From positions 558,001 to 622,000 of the forward strand of contig NZ_CP040968.1 of NCBI RefSeq assembly GCF_006365315.1: DNA of 64,000 nt, given 5' to 3'. A program made the position numbers and the translations under genes. The notes under the pieces were generated by a model. The model saw only the letters and a list, made by a program, of their open reading frames with translations. It had not been told where the DNA came from and searched no databases. This document shows positions 38,461 to 48,017 of this stretch, piece by piece (the stretch's first letter is position 1; each line of letters begins with the position of its first letter). The stretch comes from Candidatus Methylopumilus universalis (GTDB taxonomy: Bacteria; Pseudomonadota; Gammaproteobacteria; Burkholderiales; Methylophilaceae).

Positions 38461-40545
38461 ATGAAAAATTACTTGCTTATATTTTCTTTACTCTCTTCAT
38501 CTTATGTTTTTGCGGCTGATATAACTACTCTTTCACCCACTGTTGTTACCGCAACAAAGACGGAAGCTAAGAGTTTTGATCTGCCTGTCTCAATAGATGT
38601 CGTCGGTAAAGATGTGCTTCAAGACAGTAAGGTTGGAGCTAGCATTTCAGAAGTCTCCCAAAGAATACCAGGGGTTGTTATCAACAACAGAAATAATTAT
38701 GCGCAAGAGCTAGCTATATCATCCAGAGGCTTTGGTGCCAGATCGGCTTTCGGTGTTAAGGGCGTTCGTCTCTATATTGATGGAATCCCTTTAAATACTG
38801 CGGATGGGCAAGGAGCTTCAGGCTCTATCACCTTTGATAGCCTCGATAGAATTGAGTTTATGCGAGGCCCATTTTCGGCATTATACGGCAACTCATCAGG
38901 TGGTGTAGTTCAAGCATTCACTCGTGACGGGGCTAAAGATCCAACATTATCAGGTAGTTTTTCTTACGGAAAATGGGATACTTTTAGGGAGGCTTCAACA
39001 TTTGAAGGTCAAGCAGGGAATTTAAATTATATAGTTTCTGCTTCAGAAATTACTTCTGACGGATATCGAGATTTTAGTAAGTTTAAAAAAGATAATTTAA
39101 ACAGTAAATTCACTTATCAGATAAGTACTGACACGAAAGCAACTGTTCTATTAAATTACAATAATCAACCTTACACATTAGATCCACAATCTTTAAGCCC
39201 AGCTTCATATTTAGCAAACCCAAAGCAAGCTAATTCAACTTCCTATGGCCCACAAACTCGCTTATATAGACAGCAAACATATACAGGTTTTATTTTAGAT
39301 CATAATTTATCTGAAAAACAAAGTCTTAAACTTACTTCATTTTATGGCGTTAGAGACAATCTTCAGTATTTAACTACATCCGCATCCGAAATCAATAGGA
39401 ACTATGGAGGACTGGATTTTAGGTGGAATCTTAACGATACACTATTTTCTAGGCCCTTTAATTTAACTGCCGGATTGAACTATGAAGAGATGGAAGATAA
39501 ACGAAAAAGATATTGTACGAATTCATCCTGCGATAACTCTAACGGAAATAAATATAGTTATTCTAGAAATGAACTGCAAAAAGCCTACAATTTTGATCAG
39601 TACGTGCAAGCATCTTTTGAGCCAACAGATAAATTGCTTTTAATTGCAGGAGTTAGGCATTCAAAAGTAACTTTCAATACACAAGATCTTTATTACGCGA
39701 CCGGTAATGGCGGCACTAATGATAGCGGTATTCAAGTTTTTACAAATACAAGCCCTGTCTTTGGAGCGACATTTAAAATCACACCCAAATTAAATATTTA
39801 TGCTAATTATGGAAGAGGCTTCGAGACTCCAACATTCTCAGAAATGATTTATAGCGATGTTTCGAGCGGTGCTGGCCCTAATTTATCAATGACGCCAAGT
39901 AGAAGTAAAAATTACGAAATCGGAACTAAAGCCTTTCTTACAGATAACACAAGAGTTAATGTGGCTATATTTAAAGTCGACAGTAAAAATGAAATTGTTG
40001 CATACGATTATAATGATAATTCCAAAATTACACAGTATGCTAGTGTTGCTAATACCGAGAGGAAGGGTATTGAAATTTCATTAGACAGTAGACTGCCTCA
40101 TAATTTTAATTTTTATGGCGCTTATTCAATGATGGATGCTGAATTTAGAAATATGTTTAAGGAGGAAAATAATAATTCAACACCGGTTACAGTTTTGCCT
40201 GGTATGAATATTCCTGCAACATATAAAAATACTGGGTTTGCAGAGCTTTCATGGAAGTACCCATCTTTTGGATTTTCAACAGCTACAGAAGTGGTATATT
40301 TTAGCGATACTTATGCTTATGATAAAAATAGTGCTGGCTTTAGGCCTGGAGCATATACGATCGCTAATTTGCGTGGCAGCTTGGAGCAAAAATTTGATAA
40401 GTGGACTGTTAGAGAATTTATTAGAATTGATAATATCTTTGATCGAACATATGTGGCTAACGTTAAAGTTAATACAAATACGCCATTTGAGCCGGGCTTG
40501 GACAGGAATTACACATTGGGATTAAGTGCAAGTTATAAGTTTTAA
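38461..40545 (+). CDS. TonB-dependent outer-membrane receptor, YncD/PqqU-like
   Basis: 694 residues. Signal peptide about 1-18 (ending YVFAA), TonB-box-like TVVTATK near 28, plug domain to about 145, then a 22-strand barrel ending in YTLGLSASYKF with the terminal Phe. NRNNYAQELAISSRGFGARS, VRLYIDGIPLNTADGQG, RGPFSALYGNSSGGV and YGRGFETPTFSEM align closely with E. coli YncD (PqqU), the PQQ importer, as I remember that sequence. Its position just after pqqBCDE supports PQQ as ligand, though family-level resemblance to other receptors is broad. A bidirectional terminator follows. Confidence 0.8.
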   Translation: MKNYLLIFSLLSSSYVFAADITTLSPTVVTATKTEAKSFDLPVSIDVVGKDVLQDSKVGASISEVSQRIPGVVINNRNNYAQELAISSRGFGARSAFGVKGVRLYIDGIPLNTADGQGASGSITFDSLDRIEFMRGPFSALYGNSSGGVVQAFTRDGAKDPTLSGSFSYGKWDTFREASTFEGQAGNLNYIVSASEITSDGYRDFSKFKKDNLNSKFTYQISTDTKATVLLNYNNQPYTLDPQSLSPASYLANPKQANSTSYGPQTRLYRQQTYTGFILDHNLSEKQSLKLTSFYGVRDNLQYLTTSASEINRNYGGLDFRWNLNDTLFSRPFNLTAGLNYEEMEDKRKRYCTNSSCDNSNGNKYSYSRNELQKAYNFDQYVQASFEPTDKLLLIAGVRHSKVTFNTQDLYYATGNGGTNDSGIQVFTNTSPVFGATFKITPKLNIYANYGRGFETPTFSEMIYSDVSSGAGPNLSMTPSRSKNYEIGTKAFLTDNTRVNVAIFKVDSKNEIVAYDYNDNSKITQYASVANTERKGIEISLDSRLPHNFNFYGAYSMMDAEFRNMFKEENNNSTPVTVLPGMNIPATYKNTGFAELSWKYPSFGFSTATEVVYFSDTYAYDKNSAGFRPGAYTIANLRGSLEQKFDKWTVREFIRIDNIFDRTYVANVKVNTNTPFEPGLDRNYTLGLSASYKF

Positions 40546-40551
40546 TTAAAT

Positions 40552-40579
40552 AAAAAAGCCTGCGTTAGCAGGCTTTTTT
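40552..40579. terminator. Bidirectional intrinsic terminator
   Basis: AAAAAAGCCTGC, loop GTTA, GCAGGCTTTTTT: a perfect stem with T runs in both orientations. It ends the TonB receptor message (plus) and the fdxA/cys message (minus). Confidence 0.9.
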
Positions 40580-40594
40580 ATTGTAGCAATTTTC

Positions 40595-40918
40595 TTATTT
40601 TTCTATTTCCGCACGCTTACCTTTTCTTCCATTGTTCGCATCAGCATCGGGCATAGGTTCTTTGCGAGAAGAAATTACAGGCCAAACCTTAGACATTTCA
40701 GCGTTGATTTGGATAAAATCCTGCTGATCAGCAGGAACGTCATCTTCAGCAAAAATAGCTTCCGCTGGACATTCAGCCACACATAATGTGCAGTCAATAC
40801 ATTCATCAGGGTTAATCGCTAAGAAATTTGGACCTTCAACGAAACAATCGACAGGGCAAACATCTACACAGTCGGTATATTTACATTTAATACAGTTTTC
40901 GGTTACTACGTAAGTCAT
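40595..40918 (-). CDS. fdxA: 7Fe ferredoxin FdxA
   Basis: 107 residues, [3Fe-4S] plus [4Fe-4S] type. The Cys ligands are in [20 protein letters not shown] and [14 protein letters not shown]. The alpha-helical C-terminal tail has the [14 protein letters not shown] motif, typical of the Azotobacter-type FdI/FdxA. It is 61 bp downstream of cysN on the same strand. It could supply electrons to the nearby sulfite reductase, which has no flavoprotein partner here; this is inference. Confidence 0.93.
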   Translation of the reverse strand: MTYVVTENCIKCKYTDCVDVCPVDCFVEGPNFLAINPDECIDCTLCVAECPAEAIFAEDDVPADQQDFIQINAEMSKVWPVISSRKEPMPDADANNGRKGKRAEIEK

Positions 40919-40979
40919 ATCAGTCCTTTTATTTCTTCAATATAGTTATTTTAATCTATTTTTTTTCTTGATCCAATTA

Positions 40980-42257
40980 TTATGCAATCATGCCGGCACC
41001 TACCGTATGGTAAGTGGATTCATCAATAATGATAAAAGCCCCTGTAGATCTGTTATTTTGGTAGGGGTCGGCCATAATAGGTTGCGCCAATTTAAATGTC
41101 ACTTGAGCAATGTCATTCATACTTAAATTTGAAATAGCTTCATGAGCCAGTGTTTCGATATTCACTTTAAAATCGATTTTATCTAATTTGGCTTTAGATT
41201 CTCGAGAGGTATGGCGAATTAAATAAGTTCTCGATGAAGCCATAGGTGTCTCAGATAGCCAACACACCATCGCATTAATATTTTTTGTAGGCTCTATAGC
41301 ATCATCTGACTTGATAATCATGTCACCACGTGAAATATCAATTTCATCTTCCAGAAGAATGGTCACAGATTGTTCGGAGATAGCTTTATTAATCTCTATA
41401 TAACCTAATTGAATTGATTTTATTTTTGATTTGTATTGAGAAGGTAAGACTGTAATTTCATCCCCAACAGCAATGGATCCAGATTCAACTCGACCCATAA
41501 ATCCTCTAAAGTCGTGGAGGTTATGATCATCGGAAGCATGAGGACGGCAAACGAATTGTACGGGGAATCTAAAGTTTTTATCTTTGCCTGCATAATCTGC
41601 GGATGTTTTTTCTAAAATATCGAGAAGTGTAGGGCCTTGATACCAATTTATGGATTCGCCGCGATCTACAATCATGTCTCCATTAAGAGCTGACATAGGG
41701 ACAAATTCAATAGTACGATTTTCTGATAGTTTAATTTCCTTTGCAAAAGCTTTATAACTTTCGCAAATAGCTTTGTACTTACTTTCGTCGTAATCGATTA
41801 AATCCATTTTATTAATTGCGACAACAATATGAGGAATGCCAACTAGTTTTGCTAAAAATGAGTGACGTCTTGTCTGAGTGAGCACGCCTTTTCTTGCATC
41901 AATGAGGATAATAGCTAAATGCGCGGTCGAAGCTGCAGTCACCATATTACGTGTGTATTGTTCATGGCCTGGAGCATCTGCAATAATATATTTACGTGTA
42001 CCTGTACTAAAGTATCTATACGCAACATCGATCGTGATACCTTGCTCACGTTCTGCTTGAAGTCCGTCAGTAATCAAAGATAAATCAACGGCTGTCATAC
42101 CTCTTTTTTTAGAAGTTTTTTCAATTTGAGTAAGTGTATCTGTAAGAATGGTTTTAGTATCAAAAAGAAGACGACCGATGAGTGTACTCTTGCCATCATC
42201 AACACTTCCGCATGTCATAAAACGCAATAAGCTGTCTTGAATATTTTCTTGTGACAT
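40980..42257 (-). CDS. cysN: Sulfate adenylyltransferase GTPase subunit
   Basis: Regulatory GTPase of ATP sulfurylase, driving APS formation with CysD. 425 residues. G motifs: GSVDDGKSTLIGRLL, DAPGHEQYTRNM, INKMD. The start MSQENIQDSLLRFMTCGS at 42257 is preferred over an in-frame ATG at 42314 inside cysD; it is one base after the cysD stop. There is no C-terminal APS kinase (CysC) extension, which fits the APS-type reductase next door. Confidence 0.96.
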   Translation of the reverse strand: MSQENIQDSLLRFMTCGSVDDGKSTLIGRLLFDTKTILTDTLTQIEKTSKKRGMTAVDLSLITDGLQAEREQGITIDVAYRYFSTGTRKYIIADAPGHEQYTRNMVTAASTAHLAIILIDARKGVLTQTRRHSFLAKLVGIPHIVVAINKMDLIDYDESKYKAICESYKAFAKEIKLSENRTIEFVPMSALNGDMIVDRGESINWYQGPTLLDILEKTSADYAGKDKNFRFPVQFVCRPHASDDHNLHDFRGFMGRVESGSIAVGDEITVLPSQYKSKIKSIQLGYIEINKAISEQSVTILLEDEIDISRGDMIIKSDDAIEPTKNINAMVCWLSETPMASSRTYLIRHTSRESKAKLDKIDFKVNIETLAHEAISNLSMNDIAQVTFKLAQPIMADPYQNNRSTGAFIIIDESTYHTVGAGMIA

Positions 42258-42258
42258 T

Positions 42259-43167
42259 TTAGAAGTAACCTTCTTTTTTACGTTGTTCCATAGACGCGTC
42301 TGATGTTTGATCATCTAATCTTGTCGCACCACGTTCTGTGATAGTTGTACTCGCGGTTTCAATAATAATTTTTTCCACACTGTCAGCTACACTTTCAACT
42401 GGGGCTGTGCAAGTGATATCCCCGACTGTTCTATAGCGCACCATAATTTCTTCAACGACTTCATTATCTTTTTTGGGTGTAAGCGGTGTAATGGGAACAA
42501 TGGCGCCGCTACGTCTCACAATGGGACGTTTATGCGCGAAGTAGATGCTAGGCAAACCTAATTTTTCTCGTTCAATATATTGCCAAACATCCATTTCAGT
42601 CCAATTGGAAATAGGGAAGGCGCGAATATTTTCACCCTTATGAACTCTTGCGTTATAGAGATTCCATAACTCAGGCCTTTGGTTTTTTGGATCCCATTGA
42701 CCAAACCCATCTCTAAAGCTCATGATCCTTTCTTTAGCGCGTGCTTTTTCTTCATCACGTCTTGCTCCACCAATACAACAATCAAATTCAAATTCTGCAA
42801 TAGCTTCTAAAAGTGTGACTGATTGATGTTTATTACGTGGCTCATCTGCTGTTTTTAAAACAACAGTTCCGCGCTTCATCGAATCTTCGAGAGAGCGCAC
42901 AATTAATCTTTCATTAAGTTCTTTGGCACGAAGATCTCTAAATTGAATCACTTCATCATAATTGTGACCTGTATCAATATGAAGCAGAGGAAAAGGAAAG
43001 CGCCCTGGTCTGAATGCTTTTTCTGCTAACCTTAAGAGACAAAGTGAGTCTTTGCCGCCTGAGAAAAGAAGTACTGGATTGCTGCATTGACCAGCAACTT
43101 CTCTTAAGATATGAATAGCTTCAGACTCAAGCCAATCAAGATGCGTTAAATTTGAAAGTGTTGTCAT
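42259..43167 (-). CDS. cysD: Sulfate adenylyltransferase subunit 2
   Basis: Catalytic subunit of ATP sulfurylase, 302 residues. The PP-loop is LLFSGGKDSLCLLRLAEKAF-like near residue 30; HIDTGHNYDEVIQFRD and GGARRDEEKARAKER are the ATP-binding and LDV-type motifs. Lies 1 bp after cysH and 1 bp before cysN in a compact operon. Confidence 0.97.
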   Translation of the reverse strand: MTTLSNLTHLDWLESEAIHILREVAGQCSNPVLLFSGGKDSLCLLRLAEKAFRPGRFPFPLLHIDTGHNYDEVIQFRDLRAKELNERLIVRSLEDSMKRGTVVLKTADEPRNKHQSVTLLEAIAEFEFDCCIGGARRDEEKARAKERIMSFRDGFGQWDPKNQRPELWNLYNARVHKGENIRAFPISNWTEMDVWQYIEREKLGLPSIYFAHKRPIVRRSGAIVPITPLTPKKDNEVVEEIMVRYRTVGDITCTAPVESVADSVEKIIIETASTTITERGATRLDDQTSDASMEQRKKEGYF

Positions 43168-43168
43168 A

Positions 43169-43915
43169 TTATTTTACGTGTAGTCCACATTCTTTATTTT
43201 GAGGATCTTCCCACCACCAGCGTCCAGCTCTTACATCTTCTCCTTCAGAGACAGGCCTCGTGCATGGTGCGCAACCGATGCTTGGATAAAAATAATCATG
43301 AAGTGCGTTATAAGGCACTTCATAGTGTTTAATATAAGCCCAAACCTCTAGCTCACTCCAAGCGCTTAATGGATTCAGTTTTTGAGACTGATGCGCCTCA
43401 TCAAATTCTTCTTCTTGAAGCGTTTGTCTTGTTTGAGATTGCTCTTGTCTCATGCCTGTGATCCAAGCTTTTTTATCCTTTAAAGCGCGACTTAAGGGTT
43501 CAACTTTTCGAATACCACAACACGATTTCCTTAAGTCTAACGAATTATAAAAAGCATTGATGCCATTTGTATTGACATAGTTTTCTACTTTTTCTTGGTT
43601 AGGGAAATAAAGTTTAATTTTGAATTGATACTTGTCTTCTACCATTTGAATTAAATTATACGTTTCAGATGGCAGCCTTCCTGTGTCAATAGAAAATATC
43701 TCAACATTAAGTTTATTTTTTTGGATGAGATCAACAAGCACCATGTCTTCAGCCCCCAAACTATTTGCAAAGGTGACAGAGTTATGTTTTTCAATATTCT
43801 TTTGAATAAGTGAAATGACTTTTTCTGATTTTTCTTTAATCGTTTTAATAAGTGCATCATTAATATCGATTTTATCGATATGTTTTTTCTGGAGCTTTAT
43901 AGGTTGGATACTCAC
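43169..43915 (-). CDS. cysH: Assimilatory adenylyl-sulfate (APS) reductase
   Basis: 248 residues. The four cluster cysteines are present: CCGIRKVEPL and GCAPCTRPV, which mark the [4Fe-4S] APS-reducing type rather than the iron-free PAPS type. The catalytic Cys is in the C-terminal KECGLHVK. It makes sulfite and AMP from APS with thioredoxin. Hence no APS kinase is needed, consistent with the absence of cysC here. Overlaps the DUF934 gene by 4 bp. Confidence 0.94.
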   Translation of the reverse strand: MSIQPIKLQKKHIDKIDINDALIKTIKEKSEKVISLIQKNIEKHNSVTFANSLGAEDMVLVDLIQKNKLNVEIFSIDTGRLPSETYNLIQMVEDKYQFKIKLYFPNQEKVENYVNTNGINAFYNSLDLRKSCCGIRKVEPLSRALKDKKAWITGMRQEQSQTRQTLQEEEFDEAHQSQKLNPLSAWSELEVWAYIKHYEVPYNALHDYFYPSIGCAPCTRPVSEGEDVRAGRWWWEDPQNKECGLHVK

Positions 43916-44526
43916 GAACGCACCTTCCTTTTCCAGATAGGCTCTTTAATATCGACAGCGCCCTGATATGGATCACTAAATGACTGAAGGGCTTTTAATG
44001 CCTCATTGGCATCTTTGCCTATTTTAATGAGGTAGCTATCGAATCCTGAACGTTTTAGGTAAAACAATTGATCTTGTAGGACATCACCAAAAGCTCTTAA
44101 TATATTTTTAAACTGGTAACGTGAGCGCAGTAAATTGCCCAATGTAAATATGCGCCCATCTTGAAATCGTTCCACAAATACAGCAATGAGTGGAAATACA
44201 TTAATGTCTTTTTCTAGAACTAATAATGCATCTAAGGTTTCATGTGTCGCTATCCACAATGCAATTTCTTTATTTTTAAGTCTTACCTGCAATGCATCAC
44301 GATTTTTTAGATATACACTTAATGGCAAAATAATTTTTCCATTTTGCGGGATGAGCGTTTCATTGATTTGTAAGTCAGTAGGTAGTGATTCACCAGTTAA
44401 TTTAAATAACACTACTTTACCCGCTTGTTTTTTCACTTCTTCATTACCACTTGGCAAGCTTACAAATGTCCATTCATCTTCTACAATGGACTGATTGAGA
44501 ATAAGCTGAGAATTAAGCATAAACAT
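43912..44526 (-). CDS. DUF934 family protein, sulfite-reduction accessory
   Basis: 204 residues. The C-terminal block DGRIFTLGNLLRSRYQFKN and AFGDVLQDQLFYLKRSGFDS is the DUF934 signature. The family is nearly always found beside cysI in proteobacteria and is assumed to help siroheme sulfite reduction, but no biochemical role is established. Two start codons are possible (44526 or 44520); both overlap the cysI stop. It links cysI and cysH by short overlaps, so it is coupled to both. Confidence 0.85.
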   Translation of the reverse strand: MFMLNSQLILNQSIVEDEWTFVSLPSGNEEVKKQAGKVVLFKLTGESLPTDLQINETLIPQNGKIILPLSVYLKNRDALQVRLKNKEIALWIATHETLDALLVLEKDINVFPLIAVFVERFQDGRIFTLGNLLRSRYQFKNILRAFGDVLQDQLFYLKRSGFDSYLIKIGKDANEALKALQSFSDPYQGAVDIKEPIWKRKVRS

Positions 44527-46162
44527 GCTCTTTAAAAGGATTCACACCTAAGCGTCTTACAGTGTCTATAAATCTTTCTTCAGGGTTGCGATGTTTAATA
44601 TAAACATCAATAAGTTTTTTAACGACACCAGGCATTTCTTCGGCAGCAAAAGAAGGGCCTATCACAGAACCTAAGCTTGCATCATTGCCTTGTTTGCCTC
44701 CAATAGTGACCTGGTACCATTCAGAACCGTCTTTATCAACCCCTAATACGCCGATATGGCCAATATGATGATGTCCGCATGCATTCATACAGCCTGAGAT
44801 ATTAAGTTCCAACTCTCCAATATCATGAAGGTAGTCAAGATTATCAAAAGCTTCTTGAATAGAAGTTGCAATTGGAATACTTTTCGCATTAGCAAGCGAA
44901 CAGAAGTCCCCACCAGGGCAACAGATAATATCTGTTAATAAACCTATATTAGGCGTAGCTAATTGATGTGCTTTTGCTTTTTCCCAAACCTTAAAAATAT
45001 CTTGTAATTTAACATCCGCCAAAATGAGGTTTTGTTCGTGCGATACACGAAGCTCACCAAAGCTATATTGCTCTGCAAGTTCAGCCACAATTCTCATTTG
45101 GTCTGACGTCGCATCACCTGGAGCTAAGCCGTGCGGTTTTAGGGACAAGGTAATAGCTCGATAACCTTTTTGTTTGTGAAGATGAACGGATCTTTTCGCC
45201 CATGATGCAAAAGCTTTATTATTTTGAATAGCTTCATCATAAGTATCATCTTGATCATTTAATTTTTCATAAGGCATTGCTGTAAAAAATTTTGCAATGC
45301 GATTTAATTCAGATTCATCAATGGTATTTGGTGAATTTTTTAAATGGTGCCATTCTGCTTCCACTTGTATTTTAAATTCTTCAATACCTAAAGCCTTCGC
45401 TAAAATTTTAATGCGTGCTTTATAGATATTATCGCGACGTCCATGAAGGTTATAGACACGAATAATAGCTTCGCAATAAGTGAGCACATGCTCCCATTCA
45501 AGATGTTCACGGATAATAGATCCAAGAATAGGTGTTCTACCTAAGCCTCCACCCACCCATACACGAATGGCCATCTTTTGATCTTTATCATAATAAAATT
45601 CAAGCCCAATATCGTGAGCTTGCACAATCGCACGATCTTGTTTACTGCCTGACACTGCAATTTTAAATTTACGCGGTAATAATGAAAATTCTGGATGGAA
45701 GGTACTCCATTGTCTTAAGATTTCAGCAATTGCTCTTGGATCAATAATTTCGTCAGGTGCCACACCTGCAAATTGGTCAGTAGTGATGTTGCGAATACAA
45801 TTTCCTGATGTTTGAATAGCATGCATTTCAACTTTAGAAAGCTCTTCTAAAATATCAGGCGTTTCTTCTAATTTGGGCCAATTGAGCTGAAGATTTTGTC
45901 TGGTACTAAAATGACCGTAACCTCGATCAAACCGATCTGATATGTCTGCCAATTTACGTAATTGCTTTGAAGATAAAAGACCGTAAGGAACTGCAATACG
46001 AAGCATAGGTGCGTGACGTTGAATGTATAGACCATTCTGTAGACGAAGCGGTCTAAATTCATCATCGGTAAGCTTACCGCTTAAATAACGTGATGTTTGA
46101 TCGCGGAATTGCGCAACGCGTTCATTGACTATGGTTTGATCGATATTATCGTACTGATACAT
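44513..46162 (-). CDS. cysI: Sulfite reductase hemoprotein (nitrite/sulfite reductase family)
   Basis: Six-electron reduction of sulfite to sulfide. 549 residues in two ferredoxin-like halves and two siroheme/4Fe-4S halves. YGHFSTRQNLQLNW is the first half signature; cluster Cys lie in CCPGGDFCSLANAKS and SGCMNACGHHHIGHIG. No CysJ flavoprotein is adjacent, which favours ferredoxin as donor. Sequence alone cannot fully exclude nitrite as a second substrate. The cys context makes sulfite the main one. Confidence 0.92.
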   Translation of the reverse strand: MYQYDNIDQTIVNERVAQFRDQTSRYLSGKLTDDEFRPLRLQNGLYIQRHAPMLRIAVPYGLLSSKQLRKLADISDRFDRGYGHFSTRQNLQLNWPKLEETPDILEELSKVEMHAIQTSGNCIRNITTDQFAGVAPDEIIDPRAIAEILRQWSTFHPEFSLLPRKFKIAVSGSKQDRAIVQAHDIGLEFYYDKDQKMAIRVWVGGGLGRTPILGSIIREHLEWEHVLTYCEAIIRVYNLHGRRDNIYKARIKILAKALGIEEFKIQVEAEWHHLKNSPNTIDESELNRIAKFFTAMPYEKLNDQDDTYDEAIQNNKAFASWAKRSVHLHKQKGYRAITLSLKPHGLAPGDATSDQMRIVAELAEQYSFGELRVSHEQNLILADVKLQDIFKVWEKAKAHQLATPNIGLLTDIICCPGGDFCSLANAKSIPIATSIQEAFDNLDYLHDIGELELNISGCMNACGHHHIGHIGVLGVDKDGSEWYQVTIGGKQGNDASLGSVIGPSFAAEEMPGVVKKLIDVYIKHRNPEERFIDTVRRLGVNPFKEHVYA

Positions 46163-46177
46163 AATTTTTTTTAATGC

Positions 46178-46948
46178 TTAATGAAAAATAAGTTTCTGGC
46201 CAACATAAATTAAGATCAAAGCCAATACATAGCGAACAGATTGCTCGCTGACTTTAGAACTTAAATGACTGCCTATATAAATGCCTGGAATTGAACCAAT
46301 TAAAAGGACGCCTAGAAGTGAGTAATCGACGGTGCCTAAACTTGCATGGCCTATCCCAGCAACAAGGGTCAATGGTACCGCATGTGCAATGTCGGTTCCA
46401 ACAATTTTTGTAATGCCAATTTTAGGGTAGATAAGCAATAAAGCTGTGACACCAAGTGCACCTGCGCCGACCGAAGTTAAAGTTACTAAGCCACCTAAGA
46501 TTAATCCTAGAAGAATGGTTGCTATCGCGATGGCACTATCCGTTTTCAAAAGAGTGACTTTTGATTTTTCAATGAGATAAGGCCTAAAGATCACAGCAAT
46601 TGAAGTAAGTAATAGCGCAATACCTAAATAAAATTTGATGATATCGACAGCCCCTGTAGATGCCACATCAATTTGTCTTAGATAATATGTCGTGAGAATG
46701 GAAGCGGGGATGCTACCTACCATAAGTCTTTTGACAATTTTCCAGTCAATATTACCCAGTTTTCCATGCGCAAAAATACCAACAGATTTAGTCACTGATG
46801 CATAAAGAAGATCAGTGCCTACAGCAAGCGCTGGTTTGATGTGGAAAAATAACACGAGGATAGGGGTCATGAGGGATCCGCCGCCTACGCCTGTAAGACC
46901 CACTAATAGACCAACTATAAATCCAGAAAATATAAACCCAATATCCAT
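46178..46948 (-). CDS. TSUP (TauE/SafE) family permease
   Basis: 256 residues with seven to eight hydrophobic helices. FIVGLLVGLTGVGGGSLMTP and LGGLVTLTSVGAGALGVTAL are the two halves of the TSUP repeat. Members move sulfite, sulfoacetate or other organosulfur anions. It is the first gene on the minus strand here and reads into cysI after 15 bp, so it may bring in sulfate/sulfite or vent excess sulfite. No CysTWA or CysZ sulfate importer is in the window. Confidence 0.88.
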   Translation of the reverse strand: MDIGFIFSGFIVGLLVGLTGVGGGSLMTPILVLFFHIKPALAVGTDLLYASVTKSVGIFAHGKLGNIDWKIVKRLMVGSIPASILTTYYLRQIDVASTGAVDIIKFYLGIALLLTSIAVIFRPYLIEKSKVTLLKTDSAIAIATILLGLILGGLVTLTSVGAGALGVTALLLIYPKIGITKIVGTDIAHAVPLTLVAGIGHASLGTVDYSLLGVLLIGSIPGIYIGSHLSSKVSEQSVRYVLALILIYVGQKLIFH

Positions 46949-47073
46949 TATTGCCCTTGTTAAAACATTAACTTTTTGGTGTTAAAGTGGACGTCACTAT
47001 AGCAAGTTTTGATATTATAAAATAATAATATAATATTGTACCTTTATATCTTTTAGTTATATTGGATTAAGGA
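46949..47073. promoter_or_regulatory. Divergent control region between cys operon and cysB
   Basis: 125 bp, extremely AT-rich around 47014-47045. A candidate CysB region; no firm operator can be drawn because CysB sites are degenerate. An AAGGA ribosome site at 47070-47074 sits just before the regulator ATG. Confidence 0.4.
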
Positions 47074-48006
47074 ATGAAACTCCAACAGTTGCGCTGTATT
47101 CATGAGGTGGTCAAAAATGGTTTTAGCATTTCTAAAGCCGCCGAGGCATTACACACATCTCAACCAGGGGTCAGCAAACAAATCCAGCTTTTAGAAGAAG
47201 AGGTTGGCCTTCATATTTTCACAAGACATGGAAAACGTTTAGTAGGGCTTAGCGAACCTGGACAACATGTTTATCAGCGTATCAATGAAGTCATACGAGA
47301 AATCAAAAGCATTAAACAAGTCAGCGAAGAATTCAGTCAATCAAGCCTCGGTGTGTTGACTATAGCAACGACGCATACGCAAGCGCGATATAAGCTTCCA
47401 AGTGTTGTACAGGCTTTTATGAGTAAATATCCTGATGTAAAACTTAATATTCACCAAGGAAACCCGACACAAGTGACTGATCAGGTTGTGAAAGGCGAGG
47501 CTGATATTGGCATTGCGACTGAGTCCATAAGCCATAATGATAAATTATTTTGTTTGCCTTGTTACACATGGAATCGTTGTTTAGTGATGCCAGCAAAACA
47601 CCCGCTTGCCAAAGAAAAAACAGTTACGCTCGCTAAACTTGCCACTTACCCTATCATTACTTATGACTATGCATTTACAGGAAGCACGATTGTGTCAAAA
47701 GTTTTCCATGATGCAGGCTTAAAGCCCAACATTGTCCTAACAGCGATTGATGCTGACGTTATTAAAACATATGTAAACCTGGGTTTAGGTATAGGATTAA
47801 TTGCACAAATGGCTTACGACTCTAAAAGAGACCATGGTCTAGTCAGTATTGATGTGAGTCATTTATTTCCTACAAGTACAACCTATCTAGGTATTAGACG
47901 TGATGTATTTTTAAGAGGTTTTATGTATGATTTTATTGAAATGTTTATACCGGAGTATCCAAAACAAGTTGTTAAGAAACTTATGTTAGAACAGGAAAAT
48001 ATTTAA
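47074..48006 (+). CDS. cysB: CysB-type LysR family regulator
   Basis: 310 residues. N-terminal winged helix with MKLQQLRCIHEVVKNGFSIS and the recognition helix LHTSQPGVSKQIQLLEEE, then a periplasmic-binding-like effector domain from about 90 (GVLTIATTHTQARYKLPSVV). CysB senses N-acetylserine in enterics and activates sulfate assimilation. Divergent placement from TSUP-cysI supports that role. It may also include fhs, 11 bp downstream, in its transcript. Confidence 0.93.
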   Translation: MKLQQLRCIHEVVKNGFSISKAAEALHTSQPGVSKQIQLLEEEVGLHIFTRHGKRLVGLSEPGQHVYQRINEVIREIKSIKQVSEEFSQSSLGVLTIATTHTQARYKLPSVVQAFMSKYPDVKLNIHQGNPTQVTDQVVKGEADIGIATESISHNDKLFCLPCYTWNRCLVMPAKHPLAKEKTVTLAKLATYPIITYDYAFTGSTIVSKVFHDAGLKPNIVLTAIDADVIKTYVNLGLGIGLIAQMAYDSKRDHGLVSIDVSHLFPTSTTYLGIRRDVFLRGFMYDFIEMFIPEYPKQVVKKLMLEQENI

Positions 48007-48017
48007 TTTAAGCCCTT

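Noticed and set aside
40238-40525. Second open frame inside the TonB receptor gene
   Set aside because: Out-of-frame shadow; the receptor barrel continues uninterrupted to its terminal Phe.
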